From assembly GCA_025267735.1 (NCBI GenBank), contig CM046294.1, positions 44,925,570 to 44,989,569 of the forward strand: 64,000 nt of DNA. The letters run 5' to 3'. The position numbers and the translations under genes were made by a program. Below the pieces are notes generated by a model that did no database searches, was not told where the DNA came from, and saw nothing but the letters and a program-made list of their open reading frames with translations. The DNA comes from Mactra quadrangularis (lineage: Eukaryota > Mollusca > Bivalvia > Venerida > Mactridae). Below, piece by piece: positions 47,388-60,104 of the stretch (positions are counted from its first letter, which is position 1; each line of letters opens with the position of its first letter).

Positions 47388-49530
47388 GGTCGGGGTCAAA
47401 CTTTACGCACAATATCAAAGCAAAGAAAACAGGTATTTCTGTTATCTTGTATTCATTATACTTGAGTCATTATTATCAACTAATGTTGTTATATGTTCTT
47501 GAAATTAGTCAAATTTTAACTTGTATATATCATATATAATTTACATTCCAATCTTCAAAATCTGACGTCGTGTTAGTCACCTGGTGTTTTATTATTTTTT
47601 TATTAAGAAATTAGATATTTTGGATGACTTTCTTTTCAAAATCGTATGGGGCTAATTTCATTTAAACTTTGTGAACTTTTGTTTGGTCAATAATGGAATA
47701 ATAAGTGTTAGTATTTTCCTTTTTATTTACATTAGCATGAAGCGTACGCTGCTTACGTTGTGTAATAATATAATCATTGTTTCAGAATCCGTTTGTACCC
47801 TCATCTAAATACAACAAGTCATCGAAGTTGATTAGAATTGCGTCTTAATTTTAGCATTTCTCGTGTGTCATAATTATTACTATAAAATGGTATTAGATTA
47901 TTATTATTAATATAATATTATGTTCTCGAGTAATTTTATAGCTAACTAGACAAATGTTGTTGAGACAATTAGTATGATGAAACCATTGTTTTTTACCATT
48001 ATTTAAACCAAATTTGATTACCTATTGTAATGGAAGACAAGTAATGTTCATTTGTCTGCCAATTACAATAAGAGTCATCCAATTGAATTTTATTGCGTCT
48101 GGAACATTTCATTTGTATCCTTTAATGATCGTTACCATTTCATTAGGTTATATACTGCATGACTGCATTTCATGATGTCGTTATGACATGTGTTAGCTAG
48201 AGTCGTCGAATTGTAATCGTTTTGAGTTTAGTTAACTTTGTACACAATTTGTTATTTATATGTATAATTACTTCAATGTACTCAGACCACAAATCAAGCT
48301 GTCATTTTAGGATATGATATATATCGTCTTAAACATTTATGACATTTTAGAGATCGGTTATTTTTATCGGTTGACAAATAGACAAATAAATGGCATTAGA
48401 CAAATAATATATAGACTTCTTATGTTTACCATATGTACAGTGTAAATTTCGTCAATATTGAACTCCTTAGTAAAAAGGGGTGATTATTTCTACCAAACTG
48501 ATAAGGGAAAACAATTTATAAGGTGTGCTTTGTAGTATTGCTTGGCAAAAAAACATTACATAAAATTCAATAAATCATGACAACTATGTTAGATAAGAAA
48601 AAAATTTTATTTGGGAAAAACAACAAAAAACAACAACAAATATTTGCAATTTTATTCAGTATTTGTATAGAATGCAATATTCTTTAACATGAATATGCGT
48701 AAAACATCAGTTGCCAAAAAGCAGACATTTCTACATCAAAAAGTGCAATAAAATTTAAACAGACATTGTTGATAATGTATTTGTACTGCAGTAATAAATT
48801 AAAATCAGTATTACTACTTGTTTCACTTATCAATGCAGTATTTATATCCTAAAATATCCTAAAGAAAACTGCACATTTAATCGGGACTTTGATTTATTGG
48901 TAAAGCTATGTTTTATATATTTGTTACATAAATACTTGAAAAGCAGGTGAATGCCTCCGGCACTTATATCATAAAATGTTGCAAATTTCATTTGGTAAAA
49001 CAATCAGTCAATTGTTTATTATTAAAATAATTGTTTTTAGATTGATACTTCGATATTCTTGTGATAAAAACATTCCAAAACATGATATAATCAAAGCTGT
49101 TGTAAAGTTTGATATCATATCATAATCAACATGTATTATCCAATGCAATTTTAAAAGTTGTTGAATACGCCGAAACATACTGATTGTTACATAAAATTAT
49201 AAACTTCTGCTTTGCATACTTAACACACTACGAGTATAGTATGTTTTAGTAAAAGGTGTTATATATGCATGTGTTCATCAAGTTTGGTAACAAATCTAGA
49301 CAATCTGGTGTAATAATAGAAATTAATCTTTGTCTAGACACTTCATTTGTACTTTATACAATGAAGCTACTCGTATTGTACGTGTTGATTTTGTACGTGT
49401 CACACTGACACATGATGCATTAGGTTTATAACTTGCGTTTAGGAGGTTGTTATCGTTTTAGCGGCTTTCCGTATTGTTTACATTGGATAATTGTTTTTTA
49501 TTCGCTGTAGCAAATCAGGACCATTCTGTA

Positions 49531-49918
49531 GCTATAGAAGCGCACATGTACTCCCTTGATGTGATATTAATGTAGTTATTACGAGTTGCGTTAACTCGAA
49601 CTGTTATGATTATGTGACCATCTGTTGACAAGCATCTTTTCGACAAAAAATACAAATAACCTTTTTTTCGACAAAATGCATGTCAACATATCGACATAAT
49701 AACACAACTTGTCAATATCTTTATTACGATATTACGAAATTTTCAAGCGTTGTCAAATTTTTTTATTGCGACTTAACGTGGAATAAGTCGGTTTGTCGAA
49801 ATAATTATCCTCGTGATATAGTACATAATCACAACAGTTCGAGTTAACGCAACTCTACTTTAAATAACAAATAACTTCATTTACATCACATCAAGGGGGT
49901 ACATATACTCTTCCATAT
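49531..49918. mobile_element. Long-TIR MITE in X2
   Basis: Counterpart of 46379-46770: GCTATAGAAGCGCACATGTA and CCCTTGATGTGATATTAATG at left; ACATCACATCAAGGGGGTAC at right. Its terminal repeats pair slightly less well than in X1. Confidence 0.82.
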
Positions 49919-50327
49919 GAAGCAGTAGTATTCTTAGATATTTGTTAATCATTTACACGCGATTTTATGTTAGATACTCTAGTATAATAATTATTATTCG
50001 CAAACTAAAACAACTCCGGTGGGTACCATTTACTGGAAGAAAATCAGAAAGTTGCAATGAGTTTCAAGTTATTACCACATACTCATAACTCTCCGGAGTC
50101 CTGACATTGATGTATGTTACATTTTAATTTTTAAAACCAACTAGAGGTGAAATTGTGTTTAGAAAATTTTAGCAACTGCATTGATTTTTCTCTCTTATAT
50201 CTGAGAATTTGAAAACAGTCTTAATCCAGTGAAATAAACATCTGTACGATTTAAAAGAATATAATCACTGTGGTTTTGCTAATTACTGATATAATGAGTA
50301 TCTTCGCTGAGTTTTGATGTGGTATAG

Positions 50328-50580
50328 TGCGTAAATATTGACCCCGGTCTGACCTTTACGCAAGAATATTCATTACCTTAAATACGAATGTAGAATTAAT
50401 GTTCGATTACACCGTGCCCCTGAGGATTATGTGTAGAAATTTAACACACAAACATACTTCTATAATTTTACGATCGCTGCCGAAGTGTAGACTAGGCGTG
50501 GTACTATCGTCAGGATATGTGTAGATAATTATTAGATGCAAAATGTGAAAGGTCAGGTCGGGATCAATATTTACGCACAA
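50328..50580. mobile_element. Inverted-repeat element around the flipped segment, X2
   Basis: Left arm GTGCGTAAATATTGACCCCG then GTCTGACCTTTACGC; right arm, inverted, GTGCGTAAATATTGATCCCG then ACCTGACCTTTCAC. These arms of about 33 bases enclose the segment that is flipped relative to X1. It looks like a small TIR element. X1 retains only the right arm fully. Confidence 0.75.
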
Positions 50581-50807
50581 TATCAAAGCAAAGAAAACAG
50601 GTATTTCTGTTTTAGATAAAATTATATTGTAATCATTACACTTGTGTCATTAATATCAACTAATGTTGTTATATATTCTTGAATATAGTCAAATTTTAAA
50701 CTTGTTTATATCATATATAATTAGCTTTGATGTCGGCACATCTCATATATATTTATTCAAATAAATATATTGTAAAATGGGGTTTATATTCGTTTTATAA
50801 TTGTGTA

Positions 50808-51090
50808 ACCCGGTTCGATCGCGCAGTTGGTAGCGCGTTGGGATTTGGAATCTCGCGCCCAAGTGGTGCGGGTTCGAATCACACCCGGGGAGGTTATACC
50901 CTTCCATAAAAATTTGACAATAACGTTGATTTTCCTCCATTGATTAGATAATATGGAGAAGTTTCCGGCCTTGTAGATGGGTAGGTGAGTACTGGTTATA
51001 GACAAAGGGTCCAGAAAAGCTAGGTTAGGTGCGCTGGACGCCGTAAAAAGACATAAATTGTGTTGACACGACGTTAAATCTAATAAAAAA
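50808..51090 (+). repeat. SINE family C, X2-specific
   Basis: A complete copy (head CCCGGTTCGATCGCGCAGTT, body, tail TGTGTTGACACGACGTTAAA). It lies within about 460 bases that X1 lacks, so the inserted piece is larger than the SINE. A clean target-site duplication was not found, consistent with the SINE having arrived inside a larger insertion or with a deletion in X1. Confidence 0.88.
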
Positions 51091-52197
51091 TGTAAAATAA
51101 TGCTAATGTTATGCTGTTTTTTCGTTTTGTCAAGTTTATACAATGATGGGGTGATATTTTGTTTAATTAGACATTTGCATTCCAATTATCACAATCTGAC
51201 GTCATGTTAGTAATCTGATGGTTGAAATTTTTATTAGGAAATAAGATATTTTGGATGATTAGTTTTATTTAAAAAACGTATGGGGCTAATTTCATTTAAA
51301 CTTTGACGAACCTTTGTTTAATCAATAATGGAATGATTAGTGTTAGTATTTTCCTTTTATTTACATTAGCACGAAGTGTACGCTGCTTACGTTGTGTAAT
51401 AATGTGATCATTGTTTTAGAATTCGTTTGTACCCTCATTTAATTACAAAAAGTTACCGAGGTTGATTAGAATTGCGTCTTAAATTTAGCATTTCTCTTCT
51501 GTCGTTATTATTTCCATTAAATGGTATTAGATTATTATTATTAATATAATATAATGTTCTCGTGTAATTTTATAGCTAACTAGACAAATGTTGTTGAGAC
51601 AATTAGTAATGATGAAACCATCGTTTCAATTTTAATTAAGCCAAAGTTGATTACTTATTGTAATTGGAAGACAAATAATATTAATTAGCTTTCAATTACA
51701 ATAATTCATCCAATTATTTTGTTTTGCGTCTGGAATACTTCATTTGTATCTTCTAATGACTGCTACCATTTAATTACGTTATATACTGCATTTCATGATG
51801 TCGTTATGACATGTGTTAGCTAGAATCGTCAATTTTAATCGTTTGGAGTTTGGGAAACTTTATACACACGTTTTTTTCTCTATATGTATAAATAATTCAA
51901 TATATTCAGACCACAAATCAAGCTGTCATTTTAGGATATGATATGATATCGTCTTCAACATTTATAACATTTCAGAAATGGATTTTTTATCGGTTTACCA
52001 TTCGACAATTGATGGCATAAGACAAATAATATATATAGACTTCTTACGTATACCATGTGTATAGTGTAAATTTCGTCAATATTTAATTCCTTAGTAAAAA
52101 AAGGGGTGCCTACTTCTACCAAACTGATAAGGGGAAAACAAATTTAAAGGTTTGCTTTATAATATTGTTTGGCAACAAAACATAGAATAAATTTAAA

Positions 52198-52440
52198 AAA
52201 AGTGACAACTATGTTAGATCAGAAAAAAATGTTATTTAAAAAAAACTGTTAATTTTATTTAATATTTATATAGATTGCAGTATTCTATAACATGAATATG
52301 CGTATAAAATAAAATTAAATAAAACGTGGCAACTATGTTAAATAAGAAAAAAGGGGTTAAAAAAAACTGTTAATTTTATTCAGTATTTGTATGGAATGCA
52401 GTATTCTTTAACATGAATATGCGTAGATCATCAGTTGCCA
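52198..52440 (+). repeat. Local tandem duplication of about 125 bp in X2
   Basis: Two successive units share CAACTATGTTA, a run of A, CTGTTAATTTTATT, GCAGTATTCT.TAACATGAATATGCGTA. X1 has a single unit at about 48576-48705. The second unit is closer to X1, so the first is the added or faster-changing one. Confidence 0.85.
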
Positions 52441-53135
52441 AAAAGCAGACACTTTCTACATCAAAAAGTGCAATAAAATTGAAACAGGCATTGTTAATAA
52501 TGTATTTGTACTGCAGTAATAAATTAAAATCTGCATTACTACTTGTTTCACTTATCAATGCAATATTTATATCCTAAAATATCCTAAAGCAAACTGCATA
52601 CTTAATCGGGACTTTGATTTATTGGTAAAGCTATGCTTTATTTATTTGTAACATAAATACTTGAAAAGCAGGTGAATGCCTCTGGGACTTAAACCATAAA
52701 ATGGTGGAAAATTTAATTTGGTAAAACAATCAATCAATTGTTTATTATCAAAATAATTGTTTTTTGATTGATACTTCGATATTCTTGTGATTAAAACATT
52801 CTAAAAATGATATAATCAAAGCTGTTGTAAAGTTTTATATCATATCATAATCAACATTTATTATTCAATGCAATTTGAAAGTTGTTGGATACACCGAAAC
52901 ATACTGTGTGTTACATAAATTATAAACCTCTGCTTTGCATACTTAACAAACTACGAGTAAAGTATGTTTTAGTAAAGGTGTTATATATGCATGAGTACGT
53001 CCAATTTGGAAACAAATCTAGACAAGCAGGTGTAACAATAGAAATTGATCTTTGTCTGATCGTAGCAGTCATTAAACCAAGTCTAGACACTTCATTTGTA
53101 CCTTATACAATGAAGCTATACGTATTGTACGTGCA

Positions 53136-53734
53136 CATATACTATCTCTAGAACAGACCATGGATGCCAATTAAAAAATAAAACAGGGGATAAATCACTA
53201 TGGATATTCCGTCTGGTGTTTTCAGATTTAATTAACAGTTGTGTAACAGGAACAAATCTTAAATTGGGTTTTAATGTGATTCTTTCTTTCAAGCTTAACG
53301 GTGAAACGTCACGTTATTCGATAAAAATAAACGATGGAAATAGAAGTTTTATAATATTTTCATTGTAGTGAAAATATAACCTTTTATTTTCATCGTTAAT
53401 GACGTCATCTTTAAAGATAAATGACGTCATATTGAAAATAAAATTACGTAACGTCATTATTTGTGAAGCATGAAAGAAACATATTATCCGTCAACTTTGG
53501 TGTAAAATCCTTTTTAGTTCAACTCGTGAATTTAGAAAATTACATTTTCACTCGTGGCTATGCCACTCGTGAAAATATGTTTTCTGAGCTCACTCGGTAA
53601 AATAAAAATCGATACACCAATATTGACGAATATCCTCTATATGTAAATGTCAAACTGACTTAACAATGTTGTCTAATAACTCCACATCATTATGATCACA
53701 TGTAACCAAGTGATACTTCCAGTTTCATGAATAG
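53136..53734. repeat. Spacer with CRE-palindrome-rich inverted repeat (53300-53610)
   Basis: Two perfect TGACGTCA octamers (53400-53407 and 53422-53429) face each other across TCTTTAAAGATAA. Further ACGTCA/ACGTAACGTCAT partial copies occur on both sides, and TTTTCATTGTAGTGAAAA forms a hairpin. Right of them is an ACTCGTG repeat cluster (CACTCGTGGCTATGCCACTC). The layout resembles a degenerate fold-back element; TGACGTCA is also the consensus CREB/ATF site. No gene seen. Confidence 0.6.
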
Positions 53735-54006
53735 TAATGCTATCAAAAATTGCTTCATATAGGTTATCTGTTCCTCAAGGTCGAATGTGAGTATTGCCAA
53801 TATTATAAAAAACACCAGCTGGCATGTATTATATTTTGACACAGTTTCTGATAGTATTAGGATGAACTAATAATATTTATCTGTTTTATCAAATTTTTTG
53901 ATACAAAAATATATACATTACATAATATAGGGTGAACAATAAAGGCGGTGTTGATAAAGTAACGGTTAACCTAATAAAACATTTTGTGCTATCTTAATTG
54001 AAAGTA

Positions 54007-55429
54007 CAGTCCAACCCCTCTTAAGCAGCCAGCCAAGGGAAACAGCCAAATTGGCTGCTTAAGCGGGGTGACCACTTAAGAGGGGGTTTGGCATTGAGAG
54101 GGGGGGGGGGGTGTCTGGAGATAAAGTTTTAATGAAAAAGAGTTGTTTTAATTGGAGTTGTATGCTTGTTTTATGCTTTACAAGACAAGGTCACGCAATA
54201 GACAGTAAATTATTTTCATTCTGGGTAATATTCTTTATTTCTGTTGAATAGATAAAAACTTAATACTTGCTGATATATGTACGACCAAGTTGAGAAAAAA
54301 AATCGGTAATTAAGTCGTTCAGACTAAATGCCGTAGTAGTTAAAAAATACGAAAATGAAACTGTGAAATTTACGCAATTTATATGTCTGAAATGTGATAA
54401 AAGTCTTATTAACCAACAAATAAATTAATAACTAGTGCTTTGAAAACTGTGTATCATTGTTGGCCTCGTTTAAATAATTCGAATGTAGAACGCAGCCTAT
54501 TTTCGGAAAATGCATTTTAACGTCCTCAATTTTGACCTTTCTTTGTTTAAAAATATTAATTATGAAAATTATTTCCTTACGAACAAATACTTTCGGATGA
54601 TCGTACTTTTCCAAAAGTACATCTCCACATGCAATAAACATGTTCTATATCAGACTAATATTATTTTCCGTCACATTAAATGTTTTGGCAATAATTCATC
54701 CCTCTTACGAAGATTGTACGGTCAGTATTGGTTTTAAACAAGACCGGATATAGGTTAAATTGTTCATTGTTTATTACGTAAAACATAATGATCAGATTAT
54801 AATACGTGTCACTCAGTTGATTATACACGCTAACAGCTATAAGATGGCTAATTATTGATTTTTAGAGCCTGTCACGACTAATTGATAAAATAATGCAGCG
54901 ATTTCCTTTGTATTTATAAGACACGGGTCATTGCAATTACGTCAATATACCATGACCGCGGTGACCGCTTAGTAATAGGTAATATTCGTAGGTGCGAAAT
55001 ACACAAGATAAAATTATCGTTTAACTTTTATGTGCATTATCGATTAGCAAACCGCGAAAGGTGTGTCTAAATTAACTGCTATGATTGGCTCTCTCGATCA
55101 TAAAGGGACTGCTTAGTTATGTTGCCATCGGCAACGTGATGAAGTTTATTCGATAACGTTGACATGTGTATTAATGTATAACGACAAAAGATGACACGCT
55201 CTGACAAATTTTGTCAATATACATAACGGTCATACTCTCATGCACGTGGCCGCTTACGCGGGGGAAAAATTTGGTTTGGGATGCAAAATGGCTGGCCGTT
55301 GGCTGGAGAACGGGGGTGACCGCTTAATAGGGGTGCATTATAGAGCGTTTTCCGACGGTCGCGGCATGAGCTGGCCGCTTACAGGGGGTGACCGCTTAAG
55401 AAGGGTGGCCGTTAGGAGGGGGTGGACTG
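54007..55429. mobile_element. Non-autonomous pogo/Tigger-like DNA element
   Basis: The ends are inverted copies: CAGTCCAACCCCTCTTAAG at left, inverse of the right end CTTAAGAAGGGTGGCC..GGGGGTGGACTG. TA lies on both sides (54005-54006 and 55430-55431). Y1 at about 37697 shows the empty site with a single TA (GATAGTATATAAATG). A CAG terminus plus TA duplication is typical of pogo/Tigger-type Tc1/mariner relatives. Subterminal GC-rich repeats (GGGGTGACCGCTTAA variants, TGGCCG) recur four or more times. The 1.4-kb interior has no transposase-like frame; the 67-codon frame at 55240 lies in the terminal repeat region. Confidence 0.82.
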
Positions 55430-56615
55430 TATATAAAATTTAAATGAAATTCTAAAAATGTTTTTTTAAATACTTTATTGAAACAACATAAATTAGGAGT
55501 GGGTGATGAATAAATGAATACTACATGATAAACAGCTTTTTTTGAATCTTCTGACAGGTGTGCGGTTTTACTTCATAAATTAGACTTCATCTTTTTAGTG
55601 TGTTGATATGCATTCCCTATGAAATAAGACGAAAAATAACGTAGTGGGTGTGCCTTTCGTTACAACGAGTGATTGATTGAATATCTCTCTCGAATTTATT
55701 CTACTTTTAGTAATTTGGAGTTATAAATTTTTGTTTTTCACAAAACGCAATTAAATCTCTCGAAGTTTCTTTTCAATTTAGCAACTATTCAAACTATATT
55801 TTCTTCTCGTTGTGCCGTCATGATCAATATTTAGTCACATGTAAACAGCACGTCATAACCAACAAAATTTACAACACTTGTAGCTGTCAATATTTGCCAT
55901 GTTTTCAATTATGATATCTAATTATTCCCTTCTGAGATTTAACGACATGACGATCATTGAGTTCAGTTGATTAATCAGTCATTAGAGTTATAAAACGAAA
56001 CAAATCGTCGAAACTGATTTTAGGAGCATTTATTACGAGTATGTTTCAATGATTTTTGATAACTACATTGTGATTTCAGTAGGATTTATTTAATTCCATG
56101 TGCGTATGTCAATTCAATCAACACCAATTGTTACCATTTGAAATATTGTAAATAGTACTACAAGTTTAACTAGTAGCAGCATTTTTTTCGATATCGGTAT
56201 TTTTATGAAGTTGATTCTTTTATCAGCGTTTTTGATTTCAAAGGATGGGCTTTGCAATTATATATAAATTTATGTATGTATATGTTTTAAAGATTTGAAC
56301 ACGCTAGAATGACGATAAATGAATAACAAAACGGTTTGACATTTTAAAAGAAACTCAGACACACTATATTTCAAAAAGATATGATTATGTAAATGTATGT
56401 TTTGAAGTTCCTTGTTTAAAATTCAAACAAATGACAAAGATTATTTTTTTGATGAATACAATAAAATGGAATGACATTTTGATAAAATAGACTTAAAAGT
56501 AATTATGTAATCCAGGTTTCGTTAAATATCAAAAGCACATCTGTAAAACCAAATATTGGAAATATATATGTATCATATTCTACAGAGTCATGTTTCAATA
56601 GTTACTATTGTTTCT

Positions 56616-56833
56616 GCCGCGACCGTGGCGTAGTGGTTAGCATGTCTGACTTCGAATCCGGAGATCGAGGGTACGAGCCCGGTTGCGGTAGGTCATATCC
56701 TATACATGAGTTGTCGGCCTCGTGGTAGGTTAAGTTAGTACTTGTGATAGAAAAGTGTCCAGGAAACCTATAGTAGGAAGAGCTGGCCGTCGTATATATA
56801 ACCTAAATATGTGTTGAATACAACGTTAAAAAA
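56616..56833 (+). repeat. SINE family B in Y2, shared with Y1
   Basis: Orthologous to 40070-40289. Head GCCGCGACCGTGGCGTAGTG, ACTTCGAATCCGGAGATCGA; tail TATGTGTTGAATACAACGTT. Because both Y copies have it, it provides an internal clock for divergence since the duplication. Confidence 0.93.
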
Positions 56834-57255
56834 TACTGACGCAACGTCAAAAGTTGATGCTATTTCCTTTTGGCGTCGAATAGCGAAATATTATAATTAT
56901 GTGAATTTTGCTGATATTTGAGAAGAATATCATGCCATATATCATTCGAAAGAAAAATGAAAGTCAAAATAGCATATGTAGTTTGTTACCGAATTTAAGG
57001 ACTGCTGATATATATTATGTACGTTTGAAAGGCGAAAACAGTATTGTTTCTGAAATAGAACCGACTTATGTTGACATTTGATATCGTGTCTGTTACGATT
57101 GTTTTGTGTGAATGTTGACATGTCTGATTAAGTTATGAGTCATACAAGTTGACAACTAGTCATTGGGTGAAACTTATTCACTCCAGTCACGTTATATCGT
57201 ACATATCATGTCTGTTTTTGGTGGCATGCTTCTTTTTATAATTTATTCATGTAAA

Positions 57256-58620
57256 CAGGGATGGGTCGAGTACTGGATTCCAGTACTCGAGTAGTACTTG
57301 AGTATTTCAAATTTTGTACTTGTACTTGTGAGTAATGAGTACTGGTTTTTCTTCAGTACTTGAGTAGTACTCGAGTAGTACTTAAGTACTCATAAGTATT
57401 TTTGAGTACCAGATTGTTTTGCATGAGCATATAAAAGATTTTTAGTAGAAATAAAAGAGACAAATTTTATTTATCTATTCAATTAAACATCAAATCAAGC
57501 TTCAAATTCAATTTTAAACAAGATAGTCAAAATGTTGCTGCAAATATTTTATGCAACAGTGTTTATTTTTGGTCAGTTTTATTGCCGTCTAAGGGCTATA
57601 TTCTCATTCTAAAATCGAATCTTTTTTCCCACATCAGTTTCAGGACAACAACTTATCAAATTAGTAAAAACAAATGTAAGAATAAAGTCAAATCATGAAC
57701 TAAGATTAATATATGTCTTATAAACTTGATATATGAAAACTGAATGCATAATCACACTATATAAAATCATGCGAATGAATTTTATTTTATTCTGTGTTAT
57801 TTTATATATTTATGGTAAAGGGTTTTTACTTACTTAGATTTTATAATTTATCTTTTGTATAACGCCATTGAATATGTAATATAGAAATAGACGTTTAATC
57901 AAATGAAGAAGTTTAAGATTAAGTTTAAATCCGAATTAAACTTAAACAAAAGATTTTTGAAAAAAAGACAGCTGATAGTATGTTTCAGCTTAAAATAATT
58001 GAGTTATCTTTTTTAAGTTAACTAACTAACTTAATGAAAAACAAAACTAAAATCTTTGTTGAATTAGCTATTGTTACAAATTTGCATGGCATTTCATCTC
58101 AATTTATATCAAAACATTGTGCAGGGTTTTTTACCACAAAAGTGACTGTTTCAGAGAATGTAATGTCTCGTCATTCACTTAAAAAATTCTTATGACTGAT
58201 GCATATAACTAGCTGATGATTTTAATAATTTATAAGCTATATGAGGAACAAACTGTGACAAACATTGTTTTCACAATTTATGAAGAGGTATAAACTGCAA
58301 AAAGGTGTCAGACATCCCATTGATATGCATAATCCCATAACAATAGCTACCTATAAAACTTGTAATCAGATAACCAATTACATGTAGTATGCATTATCAT
58401 TTCTAAAGTAGTTTTAAAGAAAACTCAATCAAGAATGTAACTAGATAGAAATAAGATGGCCAGTACTCAGAAATACTCACGAGTATCGAGTACTGCTAGT
58501 TCAGTACTTGAGTAAGTACGAGTACAATTTATTTTCCTGAGTACTGAGTACAGGCGAGTACTGGAAAAGTGGTACTTGTACTCATAATACTCGAGTACAA
58601 GTACGAGTACCCCATCCCTG
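57256..58620. mobile_element. Non-autonomous hAT-like element
   Basis: Termini CAGGGATGGG and CCCATCCCTG are inverted repeats, flanked by a perfect 8-bp target-site duplication CATGTAAA (57248-57255 and 58621-58628). Y1 has the empty site (AATTATGTAAAACGAAGC, about 40700). An 8-bp duplication with CAGGG ends is diagnostic of hAT-type transposition. Both ends carry dense AGTACT/GAGTACTCGAGTA arrays extending about 150 bases inward. The 1-kb AT-rich interior lacks any transposase-like frame, so it needs a partner element. Confidence 0.9.
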
Positions 58621-59720
58621 CATGTAAAACGTAGCTGACAAATAGTATTTGGGTAAAATATATGAACACTAGACATGTTTAACGTAGCTGATGTAAATAT
58701 AACGAGATCAGTAAATTATACTGTAATTGTTTGCATACAGATTGTTAGTAAAGCACGCTGTAACTTTATGAAATTTAAAAAAAATCAAAGTCATAGAAAC
58801 AATTCGCCCCCTTAACGCAAACAGGTAAAATACTGTTCTTTAAGCCTATAGACGATGATACCTGTTTGCTTTTATGAGACGAATTTATATTATACCATAA
58901 TATTTGTGTATTTTTTCGCTCGCATTTTAGTACCAAGGTAACAATAAAATGTTACAACCAAAGCCATTACAATAGTCGCTTTATTGGTACTCCAAATACA
59001 GAAGTTTCTCTTGAACAGTCAAAACTGATGATCTTACTGGCAACCTAGGCTTTACAAAGAGGTCATTGTCGTACAGGTAGGTGAAAAAAATATTAATATA
59101 TTTTACATTCTAACGCTACTAAACTTCAATTTCAGCAATACGATGTAAGCTTTTTACACAAACGCTTAAATAGCTTGTAAAAGCTTAGCAGCCTAGTGTC
59201 AATTTAGGAACTAAAATTATTAGAAATAGATATTGCTATAATTAGTGTCTGATTCAAAGACGTCTAGACAAGAAGAAATAACAATAGAAAGATAAATAAA
59301 AGTACAAATTGATGTTTTGATTTGTGCGTAACAACAAATAACATTAGTCTAGACGTTGTAATGCTTAAATTTAATCACTTAGTAAATAACACTTAGAGTA
59401 TAAAAATGTGTCTATACACTGTGTTTAGTCACATACGAAGACTGTCAATTAGAAAACTAATCGTTGTAAAGAAACATTAAGAAACATTAATTAGGGTTTC
59501 GTCTATACATTAATGAAGTGGACATTGGTCAGATAACGTAAATTTTGCTCTTGTTGTCATTTACTAATTTGAGCATACATAACACTCACCTTTCACATAG
59601 ATAGTGCATTATCTATATTGTAACTTGTAGATGGTAACATGTTATTAAAACCTTAGTTATTTAAATAAAATAGTAATTGTAAGAATGTTCAACTCTAAAT
59701 ATGATTTACATGTAACCGAC

Positions 59721-59966
59721 TATTGGTGCTTTTCACAAAAATTCTTGTGAAAAAATTCTCCGTTAGTCAGTTTCATATAATTAGCACTTCAAAGCCAGAC
59801 GGGTGATAAGCATAACTATGATATGTTATTTAAAAAGTTTTACAATTCTACACAAATTGTATAATGTTTAAAATTGATAAGCCAAAAATGAGCGTATTAT
59901 TAATGGTTCTTGTTTTTAACTAACAAAGATTTTTTCGTAAGATTTTTTTGTGAAAAGCACCGAATA
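59721..59966. mobile_element. TA-flanked MITE in Y2
   Basis: Left end TATTGGTGCTTTTCACAAAA; right end TTTTGTGAAAAGCACCGAATA; terminal repeats of about 40 bases continue with CTTGTGAAAAAATTC and its imperfect complement. TA at both ends. It lies in a segment (59541-60424) absent from Y1. Related copy at 22381-22616. Confidence 0.8.
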
Positions 59967-60104
59967 GTAATAAGCGTATAAACAAGCCGTACCTGACAAC
60001 AGCCATAAATAATGTGTATATGACATAAAATATAACGTGTGTAGAGTCAAAATCAAGTGAAGTTATAACTTTTTATAACACGGATGTCAACCATGAGACA
60101 TTGT

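Larger units (their letters stand above)
46250..49400 (+). repeat. Tandem duplication unit X1
   Basis: Head-to-tail copy of X2, starting CTGACACATGATGCATTA and ending ATTGTACGTG before the same start sequence recurs at 49405. Matching phrases run throughout, such as CATTTGTACTTTATACAATG at the end. It contains a long-TIR MITE (46379-46770) and one orientation of the flipped segment (47178-47387). No gene with recognisable protein product; frames differ between X1 and X2. Confidence 0.93.
49405..53135 (+). repeat. Tandem duplication unit X2
   Basis: Second copy of X1 with these differences: the segment 50349-50556 is inverted; about 460 bases including a family C SINE are added near 50722-51180; and a segment of about 125 bases is duplicated at 52198-52440. 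Otherwise collinear and very similar. No recognisable gene. Confidence 0.93.

Noticed and set aside
54007..55429. piggyBac or hAT assignment for this element
   Set aside because: The empty site in Y1 shows a TA duplication, not TTAA or 8 bp.
55240..55443. 67-codon protein frame
   Set aside because: It lies in the GC-rich subterminal and terminal repeats of the pogo/Tigger-like element, mirrored at the other end.
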